Below, in pieces: positions 1 through 9,436 of a stretch of 29,369 nt of DNA. This DNA is from Haplomitrium mnioides (Eukaryota; Marchantiophyta; Haplomitriopsida; Calobryales), in the NCBI GenBank assembly GCA_049999725.1, contig JBNGIS010020376.1, positions 1-29,369 of the forward strand, read 5' to 3'. A program made the translations under genes and the position numbers. Position 1 is the first letter of the stretch. Every line of letters begins with the position of its first letter. The notes below the pieces were generated by a model, which made no database searches, was not told the origin of the DNA, and saw only the letters and a list, made by a program, of their open reading frames with translations.

Positions 1-89
1 ATGTTTTTTGATATGAAAAATCACAATTTTTCCCAAAAAAAAAACAGTTCATGTTCTGATTAGTCTGTTCCTGGTTCAAAGTAGTGGCT
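1..89 (+). mobile_element. 3' tail and terminus of a DUF7869-type DNA transposon (element D)
   Basis: The window opens in the last bases of an element whose terminus matches, in the same orientation, the right end of element B (16683-16723) and, inverted, the left end of element C (27804-27846). A poly-A tract (38-47) is followed by GTTCATGTTCTGATTAGTC and then GGTTCAAAGTAGTGGCT, which ends at 89. The ParB gene fragment begins within about 100 bases, so D probably inserted into or just before that gene. The rest of D lies outside the window. The identity rests on repeat similarity only, since no coding part of D is visible. Confidence 0.7.
47..89 (+). repeat. 3'-type terminal inverted repeat of element D
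   Basis: Read on the minus strand the end starts AGCCACTACTTTGAACC, followed by a degenerate GGAACAGACTAATC block and GAACATGAAC. This is the 3'-type end also seen in elements B and C. The first two bases are AG, as in element A, rather than AA as in B and C. Confidence 0.7.
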
Positions 90-1858
90 ATTGCAAGTGA
101 CTCAATGAGAAAAACAAGGAGTTTGCAAACAAATAAGCCCCTTCCTGCAACTTTATTACAATGCATGCCTCCGCTATAATGACCTCCAAATGTGGCAAAA
201 ACCATTTCATCTTCTGTGGAGGACATTAGTTATGAGAAGCCTCAACCTTATGTGCAACTAATGTCAAGAACAAAAAAGGTTGGTCACAAAGGAATGAGAA
301 CGTTCCAAGAGAAAGAAAAAATAAGTCGTCATATTATTTCTAAGGAAGACAATAACAAAATCAGGGAGGCGACGATCCAAAGATGTCGGATGTATGATGA
401 GACCATTACCGTTCACTAAGAAAATATGAATCTCCCAAAGTCTGGGATAGAGAATAGGGAAGTATTCCAAATCAAACAGCTGAATGAGAATTTTGTGGAG
501 TTGTTGGCTCAATGCATGCATACCAATAAGTATGCGCATTCCTTCTTCATCATTGTTGTAGATCCCAAGTATGGCTTGAAGGATTAGTACAATTTCAATG
601 TCAAGAACCCTAACAAATGCCACTATGAGATTGTCAAAGGCAATCATAGTGTTGCAAGGAAACATTGGATTGAAAAATATGCAGCAAAAGGTTCTACTAT
701 ATTGCTCTGCAACTATTCTGTCTACTTGGGGCTCACATCTACAAAAGCCCAAGTTTTTGCAAGAGATGACAACTACAACCAAAAGTATCATCTGGAGATG
801 ACCTCCATTCAAAAGGTGGAGTACTGGCATCAACATTTGTGGAGAGTAGATGGCTTCAAGCAAAAAATCAAAACAAGAGGTTGTTCTGCAAACTTTGGAA
901 ATCAAACCAAAGTCCACTCTTACGAAGGCAGTCACTTCTCAAAACAACAAGTTTCATCCTACACTTTGTAGTAGGGAGCTATGGACACTATAGCAGACAT
1001 GTAGAAGAGGAACCTTGTGAAGGGCCAAAACCCAAAGGCCGTTGGCTCTCTAAGAATGGTATACATGAAGTGGATGCTATAGAGATTACTTAAGAGTCTT
1101 CTTGATGAAATCAAGATTTCTGTTTTCAAAAGGGTGAAGGTGGGAGAACTCTACTTTGATGCATGTCTCACAAGTTCCAAAAGCACAAATTTTTTGCTAC
1201 CATGGTGAAGTCTTTTTGTTTGGAGGTCTATTGCTAAGCCTAGGAAGAGGCTCGAATAGAATATCCCATCCACACTGAGAAGTCCAAGATGTCCCAATTC
1301 TACTTGTTCTTTGAGAAACTTTTGGAAAATTGAGTAATTTTCTTGAGTCAATTTGATTGTTTGATATGAGTTCAATGTTTGCTAGGTTGTTAAACACTTG
1401 CATTTGCAAGTCTATGAGAGCTTCTATGTCCAATTCAAAGCACACATAGGCTACAAGTCCATGCACATATGAACTTCCAAGTTCAAAAGCACTCGCAAGT
1501 CTATATGTGAATGGACTTGCCAAGTTTAGGTATCCAAGGATCTCATGAAGCCTGTGCAAATATGGAATTTATTGTCCATGCATTTAATGATCTCCCAATT
1601 CCTATATAGCACTTTTGTCAATAGTTTTTTCATCATACTCTCATTTTTGTTGAAGGTTAGTATTCATTACCAATATATTTTTCTTAATGTAGTGTGACAA
1701 AACAATAAAACGTCAACTAGCAAAGAAGTTGATTTCCTATTGCAAAAGGAACGAAGACTACCAGGCTCCCAAGGAGGCAAGTGAGAAGCAAGATCAAGAT
1801 CCAACCTTGCTCTTTTATCCTCCAACATTCTTGCTCCACGTCAAAAAGCAAAGAAAAT
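90..1858 (+). pseudogene. ParB-like/methyltransferase fusion gene, 5' half (outer copy)
   Basis: From 192 to 971 one frame is open apart from stops at 417-419 and 585-587, coding for a ParB/sulfiredoxin-like segment. It has a helix-rich start (LNENFVELLAQ), a strand FFIIVVDP, then YEIVKGNHSVA, which resembles the ParB/Srx G-x-H-x-R loop, and GLTSTKAQVFARDDN, as in ParB families. The segment aligns throughout with the minus-strand copy at 7560-6900. A frame change near 971 leads to KGQNPKAVGSLRM, also shared. An intron-like stretch with short palindromic repeats ends at AG 1691-1692. A linker exon (1693-1858) then codes SDKTIKRQLAKKLI and PTLLFYPPTFLLH, matching 9436-9300 on the minus strand. 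Element A interrupts it at 1859, and the gene resumes at 17598. The real N-terminus is lost near element D. Confidence 0.72.
1365..1560. repeat. degenerate 25-bp palindromic repeat cluster in an intron
   Basis: Several spaced copies of a motif like AAGTCCATGCACATATGAACTT occur here, for example near 1408, 1457, 1498 and 1515. They lie between the ParB part and the linker exon of the outer gene. The same position in the copy at 9437-10265 holds a much larger array of the same motif, so this is probably a decayed version of it. Confidence 0.55.
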
Positions 1859-1905
1859 AGCCACTACTTTGAACCAAAAACATGTTACACAAAACAAGAA
1901 CCTTT
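1859..1905 (+). repeat. 3'-type terminal inverted repeat of element A
   Basis: AGCCACTACTTTGAACC starts exactly where homology to the ParB-methyltransferase linker exon stops. It is followed by a GAAC block and a T-rich run, as in C at 27804 and in B read inward from 16723. Confidence 0.75.
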
Positions 1906-3376
1906 TTTTTCAAGAAAAACAATATATTTCGAGTTCAACAAAAAAAACTACGTGAGTTTTTTAGCTTCATTTTTTGTTGTTTTAACAAGCATAATAGAGC
2001 AAGAATCGATTTCATTATGCAAAATCAAACAATATTCTTAGTTTTTGGGAGAATATTGGAAATCTTGAAACTGATGAAAAGTATAAAAATTGTGGTATGT
2101 TTTTACAAGAAACTTGCATTTTTCTTTGATTACATTTTGAAGCCCAAAAACTGAAATATACATCAGAATAAGCTGTTTCAAAATAAGTTTGGTTGCACAA
2201 ACTCTATGCCCGCATAGACATGGTGCTATTAAAAAACTTATTTTTTGAAAAAGAAATAGAAAACATGAGGGAAAAACCCAAACACACTAGAAATCAAGAG
2301 AACAAGTTTGGAATCCTAAGGTACAATAACCAACAAAATGATATATTGCATGGATTTTGGAGCTCTATTTTCAAGTTCAAGCAAGAAAGAAGTTTTCTTT
2401 TGTGGTAGGAAATCCATTCGCACAAAGGTTAAAGTGGGCATATTTTAGAAGGTTTCAACAATTGAAAATCTTTTATAATTCAGAGAATCATATCCGCAAA
2501 GGAGTCATAGTTCAGCATCAAAATGACTAATGGCTTTAGAGATTTACTTTAGAGTCTAAACAAGCAACATCTCCAAGTTTTTGACCAAAGTCTACCAAAC
2601 AAAAGGTTTTGAGTTCTACAAGAGAGTCTTTGAGTAGTGTAGAATCTAAACTCTACACAATAGTCTTTGTATGTAAAAGGTTGAGAGTTGTATATCAGAG
2701 TTAGTACATGTAGAAGGCTTGGACTTTGACACCAAAGTCTATGCGTGCATAGGAATTCGAGCACGACATCTGAACACTCGACAACAAAGACTATGATGAA
2801 CCTAGGTTTTAAATTTGGCAATAGAGTCTATGTGCGTATGAGGTTTTGACTTGCGTATCAAAGTCTATACGTACATAGGATTCAATCTTCTAGATCAGAG
2901 TCTAAATGCACTTAAGCTCTATTTTTTGCAACAAACTCTAGAAATGCCTATGATTAGGTTTTTTGAATTGGAATCTAAGATTTAAAAGGGTACAAAGCTC
3001 TCCATCACAATCAAAGCGCGCAAAAAGTTTCAAGTTTACATGAAAGACGTTGCAAGCAAAAGATTAAGTAGTCAATTTGGGCACATGCTTCAGTAATACC
3101 AAAACATTAAACTCTTTTGGAAAACAATAAAAGACAAAAAGAATATAACTACATTTGGGATCGGAAAATTTTTCACAAACCAAATGAAATTTATGATTTA
3201 TTGCTTAAGTTTCATTCAGAGAAGATAAAAATGAACTTGGAATTTCTTACACTAAAAAGTTCAAGATGGCATAAATAAATTTCTTGATAATATTTTGAGA
3301 AACTTTATGAAATAATAAACTTAAATTACAATACAAACTGAAAGCCTACAAAAAATAATGGGGTGACTAAATGACT
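1906..3376 (-). other. 3' non-coding tail of element A
   Basis: This 1.5-kb stretch carries no convincing reading frame. It aligns over most of its length with element C (27850-29369) and, inverted, with element B (15221-16682), so it is the shared 3' tail of the family. Palindromic motifs related to CTATGCGCGCATAG occur near 2206, 2738, 2825 and 2865, mostly followed or preceded by AAAGTCT or AGAGTCT. Confidence 0.65.
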
Positions 3377-4806
3377 TTAGTCACTTGTATAACCTTCTTC
3401 AGATTCAACTTCAGAAGATTCATCAAGATTAATACAATCAGCCTCAATGTCAACAATATTAATTGAATCTCTTTCAAACACATCACGATTGATTGCTTTT
3501 TGTCTTTTGTACTCAAATAGATTTGATTTAATAGTAGCTATAGTGGTTTTCTTCAATTGGTTTTTTTGTGTGAGAAGAAAATAAAAAAACAAAATCATGA
3601 TTTGTGTTACATCAAGTACATCAACATGTACCTTACATTTGCATTTCCCTTTTGTTGTTGTTTATTTTTTTAGAAAGTAATGTCCAAAAAAAATTTTCTT
3701 AGCCTCATAAGTAAACCATTGAATACGTACTCGTTTGGATTGGGAGGTTTATCCTCATCAAATGACAAAAATTTGAGGACTTTGGCAATCTAAAACAGTT
3801 TTCTTTTTGGATTGAGTTATGCAACAACACAAATAAACATTTTTGGCTTTCACTTCGTGTAGGTTGCCAAATTTATGTCTATAGCTAGTGTTGTGTGAAA
3901 TAGTCCCTTCTCATTGCTTAGGTGCTCCATTATAAATCACTCAAAGTGTAGAAAGTATATGTTCCACTAGAACATCTTCCTCTGTCTATTGAGCATCAAA
4001 GACAAGCATTCTAAGAGTTATTACAAGTATTTGTCAATTGTGAAGGTAGAAAGGTGAATTGTGCTTCAAGTTCTCATCTTTCTCTTTCAAAGATGTAAGC
4101 CATAATCTCTTGTTGGGCAAGAAAAAAGTCATTCCACCATTGAATATCAGAATCTATAAAGAACTTGTAGCAATTCTCACTTATATTGTCCCTTATTGCA
4201 AAAACCACTTTCTTTGCATCAACTTCTCTTTCTTCCTTTTGAGATGATTTGATTTCAGAATATGCCTTGAGAGAAATCAACATTGAACCTAAAATTTCTT
4301 TCTCCACTTCAAGAAGGCATTTGAGCTGACAAATACCATCTAGAGATAGCCAAAATTCATCTATTGAAAACTTTTTGCTCCAAATTTTGTCTTCAAATCA
4401 CTCACCTTGAACTTGAATTGGTGATTAAAAGTAATATCATATATCTATTGAACTAAAGAGGGATATTGTTGCAGAAACAATTTGAAATCATCAAAAGAGT
4501 TACCAGTGGTTTAGGAATATAAGACAATTGTAGCGCTTTGCTACGACTCATAATCATGAAAGCTTTGACACGTTTTGAGAATTTGCTGAGCATTTGATCA
4601 TGAGTATGGCCAACCACAAGAAATCCCACCTTGATTTTCCAGAAAACATTATTGGCAATAAAGAGACTAATATATCCAAATAAGATGGAGCTCTTGTTTT
4701 CTCGTATCGTGTTGTCCAACTGAAGATACAAAGTGGGACGCAGTGAGCCTTCAAAGTCACACAATAAACTATTGAGTAATGCAACTATCAAATTGGAGTC
4801 GCTTCT
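3377..4806 (-). pseudogene. DUF7869-type putative transposase, C-terminal half (element A)
   Basis: Read on the minus strand the fragment starts in SDSNLIVALLNSLL and continues into PTLYLQLDNTIRENK, FGYISLFIANNVFW, KIKVGFLVVGHTHDQM. These are the LQLDN, ENK and VGHTHDxIDxxFSRF motifs I associate with DUF7869 proteins, a transposase-like RNase H-fold family (from memory of the family, not a search). Several frame changes follow. The last exon (3598-3377) codes a basic segment, NQLKKTTIATIKSNLFEYKR, and an acidic end, ESEEGYTSD, before TAA. The same end occurs in element B at 15220. Homology to B stops at about 4806, where element B begins. A keeps TGG at a codon that is TGA in B, so the two copies decayed independently. 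Confidence 0.68.
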
Positions 4807-4809
4807 AAA

Positions 4810-4848
4810 AACTGCTACTATGAATTAAGAACTGCTACTAAGTTCCTG
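4810..4848 (+). repeat. 5'-type terminal inverted repeat of element B
   Basis: AACTGCTACTATGAATT is followed by AAGAACTGCTACTAAGTTCC. The second block GAAC-GCTACT-AGTTCCTGTT also occurs at the inverted end at 17559-17597 but not at 3'-type ends, so it marks the 5' type. It starts three bases after homology to the DUF7869 gene of element A ends. Confidence 0.65.
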
Positions 4849-5850
4849 TTTCATTTGGAGTTCGCAAAAACTAAAATTGAAATTTTGGCATCAGAAATCA
4901 AGAACTTGATGCAAGTAATATTTATTTTCAAAAACAATGTCATTTCTTACATCCAAATTGCTTATTTCAAGTGCATAATGTATTAAAACAAATTTTCTTT
5001 TGAGAATTTTATCAAAATTGCTTTTATAATTTCTTCTTTAAAAAGCATGAGCATCACTGAACATAATATATACTAAACATACAAAGAATTTGTTGTTAAA
5101 TATTTTCAAAACTAATAATGATATCATTAATTTCTAAAATTGATGAAAACATTCAAACTGTATCACAAACATATTCAATCATAGAAAATGCTTAGATATG
5201 CAAGAACATTGAACCATAGTCTTAAAGCTTATGCACCAAAGAACTGATCAATCTCCTTTGTGCTTAGAATGCTAAAGCTCAGGCTTGTGTGGAATATTGA
5301 AGCTCTTACGTGCAAGAACTTTGAGCTAGAACTCTAAAGTGTAGGCACAAAAGGATTGTTGAAGCAAAAGTGCGAAAAGATTGCTAAAAGCCATGCGTGC
5401 ATAGACTACTAAAGCCCATGTGTAGAGACAACTTAAAGCTCAAGCACGCTTTGTTTGATAAGATCCATACGTGCATGGAAAACTAAGCCCACCTATGCTT
5501 GAACAACTAAAGCCCATGGTTGCATGGACAACTAAAGCCAAGATGAGCACAAACTGCTGAGTACTAGGATGCAAGGATTGTCGAAGCCCTTCTTGCCATC
5601 GATTGCAAAAACTCATGATTGAACAAAAATCGAAATAAAAAGAAAAGGAGCTTCCATACGAGCATAGAATTCATTGCTAATTTTTACGAAAACCAGTATG
5701 TTTTGTTCAAAAATAGTTTTGCAAAAAAATTAAATCATGAAGAAAATACTTCATAAATTTGATTTGGAATGCAACAAGAATGAAGACGAATCAAATAATA
5801 TTTTGTGAAAAAAATACTTTATTATTTACAAAAAATACATCAGTATGATG
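4849..5850. other. 5' subterminal non-coding region of element B
   Basis: This AT-rich DNA has no credible reading frame. It contains the 25-bp repeat array at 5220-5600. The remainder (4849-5219 and 5600-5850) shows nothing I can name beyond A/T runs. The methyltransferase gene on the minus strand ends at 5851. Confidence 0.5.
5220..5600. repeat. 25-bp tandem array with palindromic core, 5' subterminal in element B
   Basis: About fifteen degenerate units of roughly 25 bp follow one another, each near AAAGCCCATGCGTGCATGG plus ACAACT. Clear units start near 5386, 5412, 5435, 5460, 5485, 5509 and 5534. The centre CATGCGTGCATG is nearly a perfect palindrome, and period and core match the intronic array at 9510-10215. 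Subterminal repeats often bind transposases in plant transposons; that role here is inference. Confidence 0.7.
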
Positions 5851-8000
5851 CTACAACTTCAGCCCTATCTTCTTCAGGAGAATGGCCTCATCTAAATCAA
5901 CTAAAAGTGAAGCTTCGACATCTGCAGCCACTAGAGAGTCATGCCAAGACTTTCTAGTCTTAGAAATTGCAATAGAGGAACATGCTCCTTGTGGTATGCA
6001 TATACAATCTGTGACTTTGTCATATTAGATGGCAAAGAAGCCATCGTCAAAACCCTATAAGAAATATAGATAGACTGACATTTATCATATTTGACGACAA
6101 TATAATTTTGCATCAACTTCAAAGCACACAATGCATGTGCCAGACCCAGAGCAAAGATCTAAGATCCAATCTTGCTCTATTGAAAAATGGTTGATAAAAC
6201 TTTTATATAAAGCTTGAGGCTTTTGATAGACATTCAAAGGAGCATCATCTCTTGGATGTTTGAGCTTTGTCAAAACAACATGGCAACTGAAAACACTTTG
6301 CATGATTTGTTGAGGACTCCTACTTGGTTGAAGAGCTTCATGCTCCACTTGCTTTTCTTGGTCCAGTAGCCCACAGTCCAGTACTAGTGGGCGTAAGCAA
6401 TTCTAGGACCACCCGAGTGATGAATATTACTTTTGTCCCTGTAGTAACAAAAACAAACACATGAGACAAAGGAAAGAAAGTAAAGAAAAAATAAAATGGG
6501 CAAACTATCAGATGGAAAAATCAAAGTACAACTTACTAGACATTGTGGTTGATGGCATAGCAAACCTCTAGTAGAGCATCCTCAACAGTATTGAATCGTT
6601 GGGAAGAATAGATAATAACAAAAGACCAAAAGTTGAAACTTGTAATGGTCACAAAAGAAGAAACCATGTCAAAAATATCATCCTTGGTAAAGGGTTCCAA
6701 ATCTTATGCTTGCATTACTTACAATTATCATCAATAACTAAAGTGAAACATTTGGGTTTCACTAATCCCTAAAATTGTTGAGCATTAGCCTCCCCGTGGA
6801 CCTCCTTGGTGTCCACTTCATGTCTTCTATTCTTAAAGATCCTTTGGCTTTTGGTTTCTGGCCCTTCATAGAGTTCTTCTTCCACATAAGAAAAATGCTC
6901 TATTGTAACTCCCAAAGCTCTCCACTTCTAAACGCCAATTGGAACCAATTGTCTTGAGAAGTGACGATCTCATCAAGAGTGGACTTTGGCTTTATCTCCA
7001 AAGTCTCAAGCATTGGGCTAACTCTCTTTTTATTTTTTTGGGATGACACCATTCCACTCTCCATGTATCTTAGATGCCAATACTCGATCTTATGGATAGA
7101 TGTCATCTCCAACTTGTGCCGTTGGTCGTAATTGTCATCTGTTGTGAAGATACATACTTTTGTTGGTGTCAACCCACATAGATATAGCAAATACAGAGCG
7201 ACAATATGGGATTTTTTGCTTCATATTTTGTGATTGAAAGCTACCTTGCAGTAGCACTGTGGGTGCCTCCTGCAATCTTGTATTAGTACTTATCAGGGTT
7301 CCTCAGGTTAAACTTTGACTAATCTTTCAACCCACACTTCGGGTCTACTACAATGATAAAAAAATCGTGCACATACTTATTTGTAAGCATTCTTTTCGCC
7401 AAAAGCTCTACAAGGTCTTCACTTAGCCTCTTATTCTCGAATGGCCTCAAGTTGTCCATTCCAAGTTTTGGAAGGTTTAAATTCTCTAGCTAAATGGTGA
7501 TTGTTTCCTCACTAACTCTATACCATTGGATGGCAAACTCCTGAATCTTATTCTTGTATTCCTTAGAGGATCCACTTGCTCTCATTCTTGGAATGTACGC
7601 AGCCCTTGGTGAGATTGCCTTTTTGCTTTGGAGGTTGGAGCCCGCATTGGCTCCGACTCTTCTTCCTCGTCTGAGCTACTAGTAGTTGAGGATGACAGTT
7701 CAACATAAGACAAACTGATGGGAGATGCGGAGGATATTGGCTCCTCTTCAATAGGTGGTGGGAGCACAAGCTTTTGCTTCAGTAATATCTTCTTCTTCTT
7801 CTTTTTCAGAGTCTTGACTAGCTCCACTTTTTTTCTCTTTTTTGCAGCAAACGGTCCATCTGTTGCTACCAGTATCATCAAAGCCGCACTTGGATGCAAC
7901 ACAAGTTGCTGGACATGCACGTCTATCTTGACCTTCAAAAGTTTGATATAGATGGCAAACTTTATGAAGTCCCTTTCTACTTGCTTCGTATCTAGATAAG
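5851..8000 (-). pseudogene. ParB-like/amino-methyltransferase fusion, copy 1 of element B
   Basis: Read leftward. A low-complexity N-terminal part (about 7985-7600) has a lysine run (KTLKKKKKK) and an acidic serine-rich stretch (SSSTTSSSDEEEESE). The ParB/Srx-like domain (about 7580-6900) contains LSEDLVELLAKRM, FFIIVVDPKCG, YKIAGGTHSA and GLTPTKVCIFTTDDNYDQ. A methyltransferase of Pfam N6_N4_Mtase type follows: CFTLVID, DIFDMVSSF, intron 6536-6439 (GTAAGT...CAG), HHSGGPRIAYAH, HPRDD, YQKPQALYKSFI and motif I DLCSGSG (6159-6139), ending at TAG 5853-5851. In bacterial and phage relatives this order (catalytic motif first, AdoMet loop last) marks beta-type adenine-N6 or cytosine-N4 enzymes. The catalytic DPPY-like motif IV is deleted near 6722-6732. 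Stops and frameshifts are frequent. The start is uncertain. Confidence 0.7.
6439..6536 (-). other. conserved methyltransferase intron, copy 1
   Basis: The 98-bp intron begins GTAAGT at 6536 and ends TTACTACAG at 6439, followed by GGACAAAAGTAATATTCATC. It lies at the same codon position as introns at 8879-8785, 16826-16923 and about 18002-18109, always before DKS.IHHSGG. The joined codon here reads TAG where copy 2 gives TGG. Confidence 0.7.
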
Positions 8001-8109
8001 CATTAGCAAAGTTTGACAAGTATTGAATGAATTGGAATAAAAAAACAAAAATGTCAATGACTTTACACAAAAGAAGCATTTCAACGTTTGGTCTAAGCCT
8101 AAAATTGCG

Positions 8110-8225
8110 AAGCAGTCCAAGCGCGCAAAGACTTGGGAGTCCAATCGCACACGGGCTCTTGTGTTCAAGCATGTCTAGATTCAAAATTCCATGCGCGCAT
8201 GGACTCGGAAGCTCCCATGCACAAT
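8110..8225. repeat. palindromic repeat remnants between the two methyltransferase copies
   Basis: Three or four spaced copies of the same core occur here, for example AAAGACTTGGGAGTCCAATC near 8127 and CCATGCGCGCATGGACTC near 8191. They separate the end of copy 2 from the start of copy 1 and resemble the intron array at 9510-10215. The in-frame ATG at 8247 reads through them and so is unlikely to be the true start of copy 1. Confidence 0.55.
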
Positions 8226-8784
8226 GACTACAAAAGAGTCTTGTCAAGACTTTCCAGTCTTGAAAATCACAACAAAATCACCAGAAGCACTTGCAGTACC
8301 AAGAGGAACAGGCTCCTTGTGGTATGCATATACTGTGTGAGACTCAGTCACATTGGATGGCAAAGAAGCCATCGTCAAAGCTTTATGAGGAATATAAATA
8401 GATTAACGTCTATCATATTCCATTGCGATGCAATTTCATATCAGCTTTAAGGCACAGACAATGCATGTGCCGGATCTAGAGCAAAGATCTAAAATTCAAT
8501 CTTATTGTGCTATTAAATGGTCAATAAAAAATTTATACAAAGCTTGAGGCTTTTGGTAAACATTCATAGAAGAATCATCTCTTGGATGTTTAAGTTTTGC
8601 CAATACAGTCAAGTAGCCAAAAGCACTTTGCATGATTTGTCGAGGTTGTTCTCTTACATCATCCAATTGCAAGTTGAAGAGCTTCATGCTCCGCTTGCCC
8701 TCCTTTGTCCAATAGCTCACAATTCAGTACTTGTGAGCGTGAGCAATTCTAGGACCACCCGAATGATGAATGCTACTTTTATCC

Positions 8785-8879
8785 CTGTAATAACAAAAAC
8801 CAATATATAAGAAAAACAAAAAAATGAAAGGAAAAATAAAACTCATAAACTATCAGATGAAAAAAAAAATACAGCTTAC
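8785..8879 (-). other. conserved methyltransferase intron, copy 2
   Basis: The 95-bp intron runs from GTAAGC at 8879 to TTATTACAG at 8785. The flanking exons join as ...GTCTG|GGATAAAAG, giving Trp-Asp-Lys across the junction, so the intron splits a codon after its second base. This is the clearest of four copies. Confidence 0.78.
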
Positions 8880-9436
8880 CAGACGCCGTGGTCGATTGCA
8901 CAGAAAACCTCCAGTAAAGCATCCTCAACAATGCCAAACTATTGAAAAGAGTGGATAATGACAAAAGACCAAAACTCTGAAGTAGCAATTGCCGCAAAAG
9001 AAGAAACCATATCAAAAATATCATCCTTTGAGAAGGATTCTGAATCATCATTCTTACATTTCTTAAGGTTATAGCTATAAGGAATATCAGCAATAACTAA
9101 AGTGAAACATCTTGGTTTCACTAAACTCTTCAACTATCAAGCATTAGACTCCATGTGGACTTGATAATATACCACATTGAGTCCATCGACATAGGACATT
9201 AAGTCATCGTCTTGCTCATCAGACCCACCTTTGGTTGGGAGGGCGGCAACTTCATTTAACTATCTTGCCTTCTACTCTCTTGCTTTCTAGCAATGGAGCT
9301 GAAAAGCAGGAGGGTAAGAGACAAGCGTTGGGGCTTGATCTTCATCGGTGGGGGCATCTTCGACCCCTATTTTCTTTCGACCTTTGGCAGCAGCTATCAA
9401 TTTGTTGGCAAGCTGTCGCTTGAAATTTTTGTCACT

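Noticed and set aside
264-935. Long open frame on the minus strand opposite the ParB fragment
   Set aside because: It is the antisense shadow of the plus-strand ParB-like frame, whose sequence is conserved with 7580-6900; the minus frame has no similarity to anything I recognise.
4074-4307. Separate small gene on the minus strand (MEKEILGSMLISLKAYSEIK)
   Set aside because: It aligns with 14290-14500 on the plus strand inside the DUF7869-type gene of element B, so it is part of the transposase pseudogene.
8001-8247. Upstream extension of copy 1 with ATG at 8247
   Set aside because: The frame runs through palindromic repeat units and codes repeat-derived residues such as CAHG; no copy supports it as protein.
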